Assembly (NCBI GenBank): GCA_038253825.1
Contig: JBBSGT010000026.1
Coordinates: 1-16,213 of the forward strand
Origin: JACDET01 sp038253825
GTDB taxonomy: Bacteria; Patescibacteriota; Microgenomatia; Levybacterales; UBA12049
Direction of reading: 5' to 3'
DNA length: 16,213 bases
Shown: in pieces, positions 7,202 to 14,241 of the stretch
How the letters are laid out: each line of letters opens with the position of its first letter
How positions within the stretch are numbered: position 1 is the stretch's first letter
Made by a program: the position numbers and the translations under genes
The notes under the pieces: generated by a model
The model's database searches: none
What the model was told of the DNA's origin: nothing
The model's input: the letters and a program-made list of their open reading frames with translations, nothing else

Positions 7202-8278
7202 ATGAAACATTTTCTCCGTATTGATTTTTGGCTCCTTATTCCAGTAGCACTTCTTGTATCGATTAGTCTTTTTACCTTGCTTTCACTCAATTTTGATTTT
7301 TTCAAAAGCCAATTTATTTCACTGATTATTGCGCTTATTGCCTTTTTTGTCTGTTCGCAACTCAATTTAGAGTCTCTCAAGGAATATAAAACACATATTT
7401 ATATTGTGTCTTTAGTCTTTCTGCTCATTACGTTGGGAATTGGTATCGAAAGTCATGGTGCTGTTCGCTGGATCGATATTTTAGGTATCCGTCTTCAGTT
7501 TTCTGAAATTCTCAAACCATTCCTTGCGCTAGCGTTTGCTGCTTTATTGGCGCAGCGACAAACTGCGACTATTAAATCATTTTTTACTGCAATTGGTTTC
7601 GTGATTCCTATATTTTTACTCCTTTATTTCCAACCTGATTTAGGAAGTGCCATGCTTTATCTTATTGTGGCATTTTTTGCATTAGTGCTGAGGGGTTTTC
7701 CGTTTCGTTGGTTTGCAGCTATTATTTTGCCAATTTTTCTCATGCTGCCGATTATTTGGACGAAATTGCACAGTTATCAACGAGAACGTATCCTTACCTT
7801 CTTAAATCCAGAGTCTGATCCACTGGGGATCTCATATAATAGTATTCAAGCACTTATTGCTGTCGGCTCTGGACAATTTTTCGGCAAAGGTATGTCAGAG
7901 GGTACCCAGTCAGCCTTGCGATTTCTTCCAGAGCGCCAAACAGATTTTATCTTTGCGACTATCGCCGAAGGGTTGGGATTTATCGGCGCAATATTCATTA
8001 TTGCCGCACTTATTTTCCTCTGTTATCGTGTTTTTCATATTTTTAACGGGACAAAAGATACGTTTATCAAAATATTTGTGGCATGTGCTTTCGGTTTTTT
8101 TCTTCTTCCGGCATTCATAAATATCGGTATGAACCTTGGCATTGTGCCTATTGTGGGAGTTACGTTGCCATTTGTTTCTTTCGGAGGAAGTTCACTTCTT
8201 TCCAATTTTATCTTTCTAGGATTACTTTCATCTATCAGCTCCAGCGAGAAGCATAAGAATGTTTTGGAGATTAGATAA
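7202..8278 (+). CDS. rodA: RodA-type SEDS peptidoglycan polymerase
   Basis: A 358-aa integral membrane protein of the SEDS (RodA/FtsW/SpoVE) family with about ten helices, which polymerises lipid II into glycan strands during cell elongation together with a class B PBP. Family motifs are in order: GAVRWIDILG (86-95), QPDLGSA (144-150), QRERI (193-197), FLNPESDPLG (200-209), GSGQFFGKG (222-230) and FLPERQTDFIF (241-251), whose Asp248 should correspond to the catalytically essential Asp of the family. The C-terminus has PFVSFGGSSLL. The QRERI...LNPESDPLG block favours RodA over FtsW. The ATG at 7202 follows the palindromic repeat by 12 nt; no clear promoter or Shine-Dalgarno is seen, so it may be read through from ileS. 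No PBP gene is adjacent. Confidence 0.92.
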   Translation: MKHFLRIDFWLLIPVALLVSISLFTLLSLNFDFFKSQFISLIIALIAFFVCSQLNLESLKEYKTHIYIVSLVFLLITLGIGIESHGAVRWIDILGIRLQFSEILKPFLALAFAALLAQRQTATIKSFFTAIGFVIPIFLLLYFQPDLGSAMLYLIVAFFALVLRGFPFRWFAAIILPIFLMLPIIWTKLHSYQRERILTFLNPESDPLGISYNSIQALIAVGSGQFFGKGMSEGTQSALRFLPERQTDFIFATIAEGLGFIGAIFIIAALIFLCYRVFHIFNGTKDTFIKIFVACAFGFFLLPAFINIGMNLGIVPIVGVTLPFVSFGGSSLLSNFIFLGLLSSISSSEKHKNVLEIR

Positions 8279-8298
8279 TCTCAAGTTCATGCTGAGTG

Positions 8299-8327
8299 TT
8301 GCTGAAGCGTGTTGAGTTTGATATAAT
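8299..8327 (+). promoter_or_regulatory. Promoter of rplU
   Basis: TTGCTG (8299-8304), a 17-bp spacer, then TATAAT (8322-8327) preceded by TGA as an extended -10. The start near 8334 leaves about 5 nt before the ATG at 8339. This leader is too short for the autoregulatory structure some bacteria have before rplU. Confidence 0.6.
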
Positions 8328-8338
8328 TACGTTTGATT

Positions 8339-8683
8339 ATGAAATATGCAGTTATCGCAAGTGGCGGCAAACAATATAAAGTGACCGAAGGACAAGTTAT
8401 CGAAGTTGACAAGCTTCCCGTAGAAGTCGGAATCACACACGCTTTCGAGCAGATATTACTTTCAGTTGATGGAAGTTCAGTTACGCTTGGTGATCCATAC
8501 ATTCATAACACAGCAGTAACAGCTGAGGTCGTTGAACAAACGCAGGGAGATAAAATCCGCGTTGCTAAATTTAAAGCAAAGGCACGCTATCGCAAAGTGC
8601 AAGGTTTCAGAGCACAATTGACGAGAGTTAGAATTACAAGTCTTGCTGGTAAAGTAGAACAGAGTGAAAAGCTAAAAGCTTGA
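8339..8683 (+). CDS. rplU: Ribosomal protein bL21
   Basis: Large-subunit ribosomal protein that binds 23S rRNA; 114 aa, close to the usual 100-105 plus a short tail. The N-terminus MKYAVIASGGKQYKVTEGQ and the C-terminal KFKAKARYRKVQGFRAQLTR are the family signatures (the latter corresponds to the usual KRY(R/K)R-x-GHRQ rRNA contact). A TTG at 8333 is in frame two codons earlier, but the ATG at 8339 gives the canonical start. The stop is TGA (8681-8683), which shows UGA is a stop in this genome. The -35 box of the next gene's promoter overlaps this stop codon. rpmA lies 66 nt downstream, the usual pairing. Confidence 0.97.
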   Translation: MKYAVIASGGKQYKVTEGQVIEVDKLPVEVGITHAFEQILLSVDGSSVTLGDPYIHNTAVTAEVVEQTQGDKIRVAKFKAKARYRKVQGFRAQLTRVRITSLAGKVEQSEKLKA

Positions 8684-8708
8684 CAACTGTGAAATGGTAT
8701 CGTAAGAT
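8680..8708 (+). promoter_or_regulatory. Promoter of rpmA-parB
   Basis: A consensus TTGACA (8680-8685), a 17-bp spacer, then TAAGAT (8703-8708). It starts inside the rplU stop region. Transcription would begin near 8715, leaving a leader of about 35 nt before rpmA, the longest leader predicted in this window; no Shine-Dalgarno is visible in it. Confidence 0.6.
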
Positions 8709-8749
8709 AAGATTAATTTTCACAAGTTCAAAGTAACTCATAACTAGAT

Positions 8750-9001
8750 ATGGCACATACAAAAGCACAGGGATCAGTTAAAGGAAATAGAGATTCACGA
8801 TCAAAACGTCGTGGTGTCAAAATGTACGGTGGAGAAAAAGCCTCAGCTGGCAATATCCTCGTCCGCCAAAAAGGTTCAAAATTTAATCCTGGAACCGGCG
8901 TCTTAATGGGTCGGGATTTCACTCTTTTTGCTATTACAGAAGGAAACGTTACATTCAAAACACTTCGCGGCAAAAAATATATTGAAGTAATTCATGGATA
9001 A
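8750..9001 (+). CDS. rpmA: Ribosomal protein bL27
   Basis: Large-subunit protein whose N-terminus reaches the peptidyl-transferase centre. It has 83 aa, a normal length. MAHTKAQGS (1-9), RDSRSKRRGVKMYGGEKASA (14-33) and GNILVRQKGSKFNPG (34-48) follow the bL27 pattern. The usual AHKKGGGSS start is changed to AHTKAQGSV. No cleavable N-terminal extension of the Firmicutes type is present. Its last 8 nt overlap the start of parB (ATGGATAA shared), so the two are almost certainly co-transcribed and may be translationally coupled. The usual downstream partner obg is not here. Confidence 0.96.
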   Translation: MAHTKAQGSVKGNRDSRSKRRGVKMYGGEKASAGNILVRQKGSKFNPGTGVLMGRDFTLFAITEGNVTFKTLRGKKYIEVIHG

Positions 9002-9815
9002 TATAACTGGCGAAAGAATATACGAACTAGAAACAAACCATCTGCAATCCAATCCACTGCAGCCTCGTGGTGTTATCACTCCTGACTCTCTAACAGATCT
9101 TGTTGAATCAATTCGCGAACAAGGAATCCTCGAACCAATTGTCGTTGCCAAAACTCCGGCAGGTTACCAAATTATTGCAGGAGAACGGCGATGGCGCGCA
9201 GCCAAAGTACTTGGTTTGCAAAATGTTCCTGTTGTGGTCATGGAAACTACCCCTCAAAGAATGCTTGAAATGTCCATCGTTGAAAACGTGCAACGTGAAG
9301 ACCTCAACCCTATCGAAAAAGCGCTCGCGTATCGAAGGCTGATTGATGAATTCGGTCTTGGAACGACAGAAGTTGCAAAGCGAGTTGGTAAGAGTGTCCC
9401 CGCAGTAAGTAACACCATCCGTTTACTTTCCTTGCCCGACGCTATAAAAGACGCATTGGTCGCAGGAGTTATCACCGAAGGGCATGTACGGCCCTTACTA
9501 TCTCTAGGGGACGCAAAGCTGATGCTTGAGGTATTCAAGACAATTCTCCGAGATAACTACACGGTTCGCCAAACAGAAGAATTGGCGCGAAAAATAAAAG
9601 GAGAAACCCAAAAGAAAGAACCACCTGCACCAAAAGATCAGCTCTGGATTCCTGAACAGGATCAGATGGCAAAAGAAATTGAAGAAAAATACGAATACGA
9701 TAAAGTGCAGATTTTCCAGTCCAGTAAATTAGCTCGTGTTACCTTGGTCATGAAAGGTTCACCCGAGATTACATCAGAAAAACTCAAACAAATCCACGAC
9801 ATCCTCACGAAGTAG
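8994..9815 (+). CDS. parB: ParB/Spo0J-family partition protein
   Basis: DNA-binding CTPase that loads at parS sites and spreads to organise and segregate the chromosome origin. It has 273 aa. The N-terminal ParB domain has GERRWRA (residues 63-69, nucleotide-binding arginine box) and ENVQREDLNP (97-106). A helix-turn-helix follows at about 124-146 (TEVAKRVGKSVPAVSNTIRL), then a linker rich in Lys, Glu and Pro and a C-terminal dimerisation segment. parA is not adjacent, and no palindrome like TGTTTCACGTGAAACA is visible, so partner and target lie elsewhere. The ATG at 8994 overlaps rpmA by 8 nt. A Noc-like paralogue or a plasmid-type ParB cannot be excluded, but the ribosomal context favours the chromosomal protein. 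Confidence 0.95.
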   Translation: MDNITGERIYELETNHLQSNPLQPRGVITPDSLTDLVESIREQGILEPIVVAKTPAGYQIIAGERRWRAAKVLGLQNVPVVVMETTPQRMLEMSIVENVQREDLNPIEKALAYRRLIDEFGLGTTEVAKRVGKSVPAVSNTIRLLSLPDAIKDALVAGVITEGHVRPLLSLGDAKLMLEVFKTILRDNYTVRQTEELARKIKGETQKKEPPAPKDQLWIPEQDQMAKEIEEKYEYDKVQIFQSSKLARVTLVMKGSPEITSEKLKQIHDILTK

Positions 9816-9834
9816 TTCCAACATTATCAAGGTT

Positions 9835-9907
9835 ATCCTTATTTAAAAGTACCCAAGATGGTCCGAAACATTTTAGCTTCACAAAACATCTCAAAGTAAA
9901 TAAGGAT
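9835..9907. repeat. Inverted repeat between convergent parB and lepB
   Basis: ATCCTTATTTA (9835-9845) and TAAATAAGGAT (9897-9907) are perfect 11-bp inverted copies separated by 51 nt, occupying the gap between the two converging genes. The right arm reaches the last base of the lepB stop codon. It could act as a bidirectional 3'-end structure, but the loop is long and there is no GC-rich stem. Confidence 0.4.
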
Positions 9908-10482
9908 TACTTCTGTTCTGATTCAGGGAATGGATTGTGGACGACTCGCATGGCGCTGAGTGGCCAATAGACAAATAATGATTTACCAATAATTAGTTTG
10001 ATTGGCACGAGTCCCCACTCACGCGAATCAGAACTGAAAGGTCTGTTATCCCCAAAAGCAATATAATTACCGGGCGGAACAGTAAAGGGTTGTCCCACAT
10101 GCAAAAAGTTACCCCCATACGTTCGGACATCGCTGTGGAGGTAGACACTTTCATTCACTTGCTTCCCGTTAATATAAACAAATCCATCTTTCAAAAGTAC
10201 CGTATCTCCTGGAAGACCAATGACGCGTTTAATAAAATCTTTTTCAGGATCAGGTGGGGCATGAAAGACAATGACATCTCCACGGCGAGGATCACCAAAT
10301 TTGAGACTGATCATATCTGTCATGATATATTCTTTATCTTTAAAGGTCGGATACATAGAGTCACCACTAACCTGAAAAGGACGATAGAGAAAAATATAGA
10401 TGACGAGAAAAATCGCCGCTGCTAGACAAATCGTTTGGAGGAGGTCCAAAGTGAAAGCATAAGCCTTCTTCCAAAATTCCAT
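9907..10482 (-). CDS. lepB: Signal peptidase I
   Basis: Membrane-bound Ser/Lys protease (S26) that removes signal peptides from exported proteins; 191 aa. One N-terminal membrane anchor (about residues 13-33) is followed by the conserved boxes: SGDSMYPTF with catalytic Ser42, RRGDVIVF (66-73), DFIKRVIGLPGD with general-base Lys85, and GDNRPFSSDSREWGLVP near the end. The size is typical of the short Gram-positive-like enzymes. Start at the ATG ending at 10482, where the extended -10 predicts a transcript starting on the A of the ATG. It converges with parB and lies downstream of the minus-strand glycan operon, separated by a tRNA-like relic. Presumably it processes secreted proteins such as the C39-like protein at the right edge. 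Confidence 0.96.
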   Translation of the reverse strand: MEFWKKAYAFTLDLLQTICLAAAIFLVIYIFLYRPFQVSGDSMYPTFKDKEYIMTDMISLKFGDPRRGDVIVFHAPPDPEKDFIKRVIGLPGDTVLLKDGFVYINGKQVNESVYLHSDVRTYGGNFLHVGQPFTVPPGNYIAFGDNRPFSSDSREWGLVPIKLIIGKSLFVYWPLSAMRVVHNPFPESEQK

Positions 10483-10488
10483 TGGCTA

Positions 10489-10518
10489 ATTATCTCAATT
10501 TTCTTACCTTTTTGTCAA
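10489..10518 (-). promoter_or_regulatory. Promoter of lepB
   Basis: On the minus strand TTGACA (10518-10513), an 18-bp spacer, then GATAAT (10494-10489) preceded by TGA. The predicted start is 10482, the A of the ATG, so a leaderless transcript is expected. Confidence 0.6.
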
Positions 10519-10564
10519 CGTGAGTCGTCTTGGCAAAAAAGAGAGTTATATAATGAAAGATATT

Positions 10565-10636
10565 GGATATATAGCTCAGCTGGTTATAGAATAGGATTCA
10601 CATTCGAAAGGTCAGCGGTTCGAATCCACAGAAGTT
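10565..10636 (+). tRNA. Degenerate tRNA-like relic
   Basis: The sequence has tRNA landmarks in order: a 5' GGATATA acceptor half (10565-10571), TA, GCTC (10574-10577), a D-loop AGCTGGTTATA, an anticodon-loop-like TTCACAT (10597-10603, anticodon CAC, Val if real), and a T-loop GGTTCGAATCC (10617-10627). However, the GCTC arm lacks its GAGC partner (GAAT instead), the anticodon stem has mismatches, the T-stem pairs only partly, and no TATATCC closes the acceptor. A TATAAT box lies at 10549-10554, just upstream. It is best read as a decayed tRNA or partial copy, not a working gene. Confidence 0.4.
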
Positions 10637-10643
10637 TTTTAAA

Positions 10644-11345
10644 TTATTGAGGATACTCAGCTCGACAAAAGAATAAGAGGTTTTCCAGATACTTTTTATA
10701 CCCTATATAGCTACCGACATTCCGATACATTTGCAATTCTTTCGAGAATCCTTTTATAAGACCAACCTTTTCTGCTTTAAATGTATTTCTACCTGAATAT
10801 GAGAACCAAAAAACATTTTCCTTATGAGTAATCATAAAGAGATTAATAGCGATTTCAAGTTGATAACTCTGAGGCTTTTGTTTATAAATCTCTAAAAGAT
10901 CTTGGGTGGACAAAATTCGTTCTCCAGAAAGAACCAATTCTCCTCGTGTTATACGGATAAAGAACGGTTCATTAGTGCGTCTGAGAATAAGCATGCCAAC
11001 TGAAGCATCAGTAAGGACGATTTCAAGAGCTCGTTCAATCTCGCTTTTTTTAAAATTATGAATATCCGCATCAAAGAGCATGACATATTCCGTTTTTACA
11101 CTGCGGAGTGCTTGCTTAACCGCGGCGGCTTTCCCTTGATTTTTTTCATTTCGGAGTACCTGTACTTGTTTAAAGTTTTCTTTGATGAGCTCAGTGCTCT
11201 TGTCAGTTGACCCATCATCAACACAGATGATCTTTGCTAAATTTTTTACCTTTGACATTATGTCGAGTACTGTTAGAATCCGTTCACTCTCGTTGTAAAA
11301 AGGGATAATGCAGGTACACGTTTTTTTTTGAAGTTGTTTTTTCAT
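10644..11345 (-). CDS. GT2 family glycosyltransferase
   Basis: A GT-A fold sugar transferase of 233 aa, cytoplasmic face. CTCIIPFYNESERI (10-23) is the nucleotide-binding first strand, VDDGSTDKS (42-50) the second, GKAAAVKQAL (71-80) the typical helix, and FDADIHNF (91-98) the metal-binding D-x-D. These are the dolichyl-phosphate sugar synthase/GT2 signatures. No C-terminal membrane helix is present, unlike many polyprenyl-phosphate sugar synthases. It is the last gene of the operon, starting 6 nt after the UDP-galactopyranose mutase stop, so it may handle galactofuranose or another surface sugar. Acceptor and donor cannot be deduced. A GGA lies 3 nt before the ATG, too close for a good Shine-Dalgarno. 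Confidence 0.9.
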   Translation of the reverse strand: MKKQLQKKTCTCIIPFYNESERILTVLDIMSKVKNLAKIICVDDGSTDKSTELIKENFKQVQVLRNEKNQGKAAAVKQALRSVKTEYVMLFDADIHNFKKSEIERALEIVLTDASVGMLILRRTNEPFFIRITRGELVLSGERILSTQDLLEIYKQKPQSYQLEIAINLFMITHKENVFWFSYSGRNTFKAEKVGLIKGFSKELQMYRNVGSYIGYKKYLENLLFFCRAEYPQ

Positions 11346-11351
11346 ACGTCC

Positions 11352-12464
11352 TTATTTATGCTTCTGTAGTCTCTCAAAAAGATCCAAGGCATTTTTGAAC
11401 GCCTGATCCATGTTGAAATATTTATAGTTTGCAAGTCTTCCGACAAAAAAGATGTTTTCTTTCTCTGATTTTTCAGCTTCTTTTTGATATAGCGCAAATA
11501 GTTCAAGGTTTTCTTTCGAAGGAACCGGATAATATGGTTCACCTTCCCATGTGGGAAATTCTTTCGAGATTGTCGTCTTCGTGTGTTTTTGGCCTGTAAA
11601 ATGCTTATACTCGACAATTCGAGTATAGGCATGCTCATTGGGATAATTAATAACAGAATTTGATTGATAAAATTCTTGATCAAATGTCTCAAACTCAAAC
11701 CTGATCGATCTGTATTGTAATTTCTTTCCATATTTATAAGCATAAAACTGATCAATAGGGCCTGTGAAGAAAAGCTTTTCATAATCCTTGAGTGTCTCTT
11801 TTACCTTAAAGTAATCGGTACTGAGTTTGATGGTTATGTTGGGGTGATTAAGAAGATTTTCAAAAAGCTTTGTATAGCCATCTTTGGGAATCGCTTGATG
11901 AATGTCCGTAAAATATCGATCTTCGAAATTTGTCCGGACCGGAATGCGTCCAATGACAGAGGCTGCAAGTTCTTTCGGTTCTTTATTCCATTGCTTCTGC
12001 GTATAATGCTTAAACAGTTTTTCATAGAGAACAGGACCGACACGAGAGAGTCCCATCTCCTCGCTATTTTTGGGGTTTTCAAACTTTTGCGTATTTTCTT
12101 CTAACCAGTGTTTCATCTCGTCTTCAGACGCAATATGCAGCCCGAGAAGGGCATTTACTGTTGTGATATTAACCGGAACTGGTACAAGTTTACCATCGAC
12201 AGAACTGAGAACTCGATGTTCATAAGGAGTCCACTGCGAAAATTTATTGACATATTCCCAGACATCTTCAAAATTGGTATGAAAAAGGTGCGCCCCATAT
12301 TTAGAGACAAGGATGCCATCTTCATTAAGATTGTCATAACAATTCCCACCGATGTGGTCACGCTTTTCCAGAATGAGAACTTTTTTATTGAGAAGGGTTG
12401 CATATCGCTGCGCAAGCGTTGCTCCTGAAATTCCTGCTCCTACGATGATGATATCGTATGCCAT
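11352..12464 (-). CDS. glf: UDP-galactopyranose mutase
   Basis: FAD enzyme that converts UDP-galactopyranose to UDP-galactofuranose, the donor for galactofuranose-containing surface glycans. It has 370 aa, the usual family size. The N-terminal Rossmann FAD motif is IIVGAGISGATLA (6-18), followed by HIGGNCYD and KYGAHLFHT; the middle has the conserved YTQKQWNKEP, and the C-terminal part has YTRIVEYKHF and GRLANYKYFNMDQAF, the flavin-contacting end of the family. Three nt separate its ATG from the upstream GT2 stop and 6 nt separate it from the next GT2, so the three form one operon. Its presence implies that at least one neighbouring glycosyltransferase uses UDP-Galf, though this is not shown by sequence. 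Confidence 0.96.
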   Translation of the reverse strand: MAYDIIIVGAGISGATLAQRYATLLNKKVLILEKRDHIGGNCYDNLNEDGILVSKYGAHLFHTNFEDVWEYVNKFSQWTPYEHRVLSSVDGKLVPVPVNITTVNALLGLHIASEDEMKHWLEENTQKFENPKNSEEMGLSRVGPVLYEKLFKHYTQKQWNKEPKELAASVIGRIPVRTNFEDRYFTDIHQAIPKDGYTKLFENLLNHPNITIKLSTDYFKVKETLKDYEKLFFTGPIDQFYAYKYGKKLQYRSIRFEFETFDQEFYQSNSVINYPNEHAYTRIVEYKHFTGQKHTKTTISKEFPTWEGEPYYPVPSKENLELFALYQKEAEKSEKENIFFVGRLANYKYFNMDQAFKNALDLFERLQKHK

Positions 12465-12467
12465 AAG

Positions 12468-13214
12468 TTATCGATGCGGGGTAAGATCACCCTTGGGAGG
12501 TTTTAACAGCCAGACAGTCTTGAAGTAGGAATTCACGTATTTATAGTAGTCTTCGATAGTACCTTTTTCCCAGCGTCGTGGTGAAGAGATAACTGAAAGC
12601 TCTTTACAAAAGAGCACTTTTCCAACAGTTTTGATACGCAGTCCCAGCTCCACATCACTAAAAATCTTATATCTTGTATCGAGTCCCTTAATTTTATAAA
12701 ATGCCTTTTTTCTCACAGCGAGATTTAGTCCAGATAAAGAAGGTTTACCAACGGCAAAGTGAAGTTTGAGATAGACGTAATATGAATACTTAACGAGGTA
12801 GCGCTTCATCTTCGATTGAGAATTGTACCAAGCAGGACCGGTCACAGCAGCAACCTCTTCATCTTGAAAGACGCGCTCGATGATTGTTAACCAATCCTTA
12901 TTGACCTTTGTATCAGCATCAGTTGTTGCGATAATATCTCCCTTAGCTTTTTGCATGCCAGTACTGAGAGCAAAAACGTGTCCCTGTATTTTTTCAATAA
13001 TTACCGTAGCACCTGCGGCTTTAGCTATAGCAGCTGTTTTATCAGTTGAATTGTTATCAACGAGAATAATTTCAAATTTATTGTGCGGGTAGGTTTGCTT
13101 TTTGAGCGCCTCAAGGCAGCCTGGAAGGTATAGTTCCTCATTGTAGGCAGGTATGACGACAGATATGAGTGGTTTGTTGTCCGATTGTGTCTTACGTGAA
13201 GAACTACCGTTCAT
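12468..13214 (-). CDS. GT2 family glycosyltransferase
   Basis: A GT-A transferase of 248 aa from the ATG at 13214. PLISVVIPAYNEELYLPGCL (15-34), VDNNSTDKT (52-60), TTDADTKVNKDW (97-108, D-x-D at 99-101), then TGPAWYN, SGLNLAVRKKAF and FSDVELGLR (the acidic acceptor-activation box), and SSPRRWEKG near the end. A TTG 12 nt upstream is in frame but lies inside the -10 box, so it would not be in the mRNA; the ATG is chosen. It is the first gene of the operon with glf and the terminal GT2. It is a paralogue of the next GT2 upstream, sharing the NNSTD, TDADT and RRW blocks. The sugar is unknown. Confidence 0.92.
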   Translation of the reverse strand: MNGSSSRKTQSDNKPLISVVIPAYNEELYLPGCLEALKKQTYPHNKFEIILVDNNSTDKTAAIAKAAGATVIIEKIQGHVFALSTGMQKAKGDIIATTDADTKVNKDWLTIIERVFQDEEVAAVTGPAWYNSQSKMKRYLVKYSYYVYLKLHFAVGKPSLSGLNLAVRKKAFYKIKGLDTRYKIFSDVELGLRIKTVGKVLFCKELSVISSPRRWEKGTIEDYYKYVNSYFKTVWLLKPPKGDLTPHR

Positions 13215-13225
13215 AATGTCTCTCA

Positions 13226-13234
13226 ATTATACCA
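13226..13234 (-). promoter_or_regulatory. Extended -10 promoter of the glycan operon
   Basis: On the minus strand TGGTATAAT (TATAAT at 13231-13226). The start near 13219 leaves about 5 nt before the ATG at 13214. It excludes the in-frame TTG at 13226 as a start codon. Confidence 0.6.
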
Positions 13235-13290
13235 TAACAGACTCCAAGAAAAGTATAGTGAGCAATATGTGTTTGATTTTTATGAGGTGG

Positions 13291-13308
13291 GGCAAGGCTA
13301 ATCTTGCC
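13291..13308. terminator. Hairpin after the 13310 GT2 gene
   Basis: GGCAAG (13291-13296) and CTTGCC (13303-13308) pair perfectly around a 6-nt loop, directly after the minus-strand stop codon at 13310. It is placed like a terminator, but the downstream minus-strand sequence (CCACCTCATAAAAATC) lacks a T-run, so it is weak. Confidence 0.4.
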
Positions 13309-13309
13309 A

Positions 13310-14095
13310 TTATAACCGGTTGAGAAAGAAGGTTTTCGAAACAAGTTTTTTCATAATTAATCTACTTTGCTCGCGTGTACCTATTTGTTTATGTCTGCGA
13401 ATAGATTTTAATCCGCGATAAAGATATTCGAGATGAGCTTCAGGTTTTTTCCATCGTCTAGCAGAAGAACTGACCACCAGGTTTCGATAAAACTTTACTG
13501 TTCCAAGAGGTGCTAAATGGATTGATAAATCGAGATCTTCATGGACATCTTTATCATTGAGGCAGACGGATTGTTTGATTTGATCCCAAGCTACTTTACG
13601 AAATGCATAATTTGGTCCATAGAGACAATCATGTTTGAGAACCCGCTTGACTACTCTATTATATGATATGATGACACGGATCCATGTTGCTTTGGTTTGC
13701 AGATGCCTGTTCTGTAGCAGTTCGGGCAAATCATAAAATTCTGCAGGTCCGGAGAGTGCGACCAGATTTTCGTCAGCTGCAAAACTTTTTTTGATTCGTT
13801 TTACCCAGTTCTTCGGAAGGATTGTATCTGCGTCTGTGCGGGCGATGATATCATATTGAGCTTCATTAAAGCCTCGGTTTCGGGCAGGCGTCATTCCTTG
13901 TTGTTTTTCATGCACGAGTTTTACCGGGAATTCTTTGATAATTTTTACTGAATTATCTGTAGAGTTATTATTGACGACTATTAGTTCGTCAGATGGTTCT
14001 ATCTGATGCATGAGGCTTTCCAGACACGCACCAATATATTTTTCTTCGTTATATACCGGAATAACTACAGAAACTCTTAAGGCATTTTGGCCCAT
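13310..14095 (-). CDS. GT2 family glycosyltransferase
   Basis: A GT-A transferase of 261 aa if it starts at the ATG at 14095 (MGQNALRVSVVIPVYNEEKY). Motifs: VVNNNSTDNS (40-49), RTDADTILPKNW (86-97, D-x-D at 88-90), SGPAEFYDLP, GPNYAFRKVAW, HEDLDLSIHL (acidic box) and SSSARRWKKPE near the end, the same set as in the neighbouring 12468 gene. The frame stays open to a TTG at 14221, adding 42 residues that look unlike a GT2 N-terminus (see separate entry); the ATG at 14095 is chosen because family members begin just before VSVVIP. A TAAAAT box 8 nt upstream could give a near-leaderless transcript. The donor and acceptor sugars are unknown. Confidence 0.9.
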   Translation of the reverse strand: MGQNALRVSVVIPVYNEEKYIGACLESLMHQIEPSDELIVVNNNSTDNSVKIIKEFPVKLVHEKQQGMTPARNRGFNEAQYDIIARTDADTILPKNWVKRIKKSFAADENLVALSGPAEFYDLPELLQNRHLQTKATWIRVIISYNRVVKRVLKHDCLYGPNYAFRKVAWDQIKQSVCLNDKDVHEDLDLSIHLAPLGTVKFYRNLVVSSSARRWKKPEAHLEYLYRGLKSIRRHKQIGTREQSRLIMKKLVSKTFFLNRL

Positions 14096-14221
14096 ATTAT
14101 TGTATTTTACAATGCCCACGCCCAAACCACAAGACCCGCCAGACTCCACCATATGTTCCTGTGAGAACCATTTACCAATTTGTTGCCCATTACTATCTGT
14201 AATCATAAAGTCTACTATCAA
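14096..14221 (-). other. In-frame domain-like extension before the GT2
   Basis: Forty-two codons in frame with the GT2 downstream, starting at a TTG after a TGA. The stretch DFMITDSNGQQIGKW resembles EILLTDAQGRRTGKL at residues 327-341 of the C39-like protein encoded just upstream (shared TD, G and GK with conservative neighbours). It ends in a Gly-rich VESGGSCGLGVGIV. It may be a remnant of a second copy of that protein's C-terminal domain joined to the GT2 frame, or an untranslated leftover. No start signal supports translation. Confidence 0.35.
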
Positions 14222-14241
14222 AAATCACTCTCTAGAGAAGA

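Noticed and set aside
8681..8683. UGA recoded as glycine
   Set aside because: rplU ends at TGA at the expected length, and no major gene here needs an internal UGA to be read through.
8994..9906. parS site near parB
   Set aside because: No sequence close to TGTTTCACGTGAAACA was seen in or around the gene.
11342..11782. 146-codon minus-strand frame inside glf
   Set aside because: Overlaps the strongly conserved C-terminal part of UDP-galactopyranose mutase on the same strand; composition is unlike a real protein.
13215..13226. TTG start for the 12468 GT2 gene
   Set aside because: The codon lies within the TATAAT box, upstream of the predicted transcript start.
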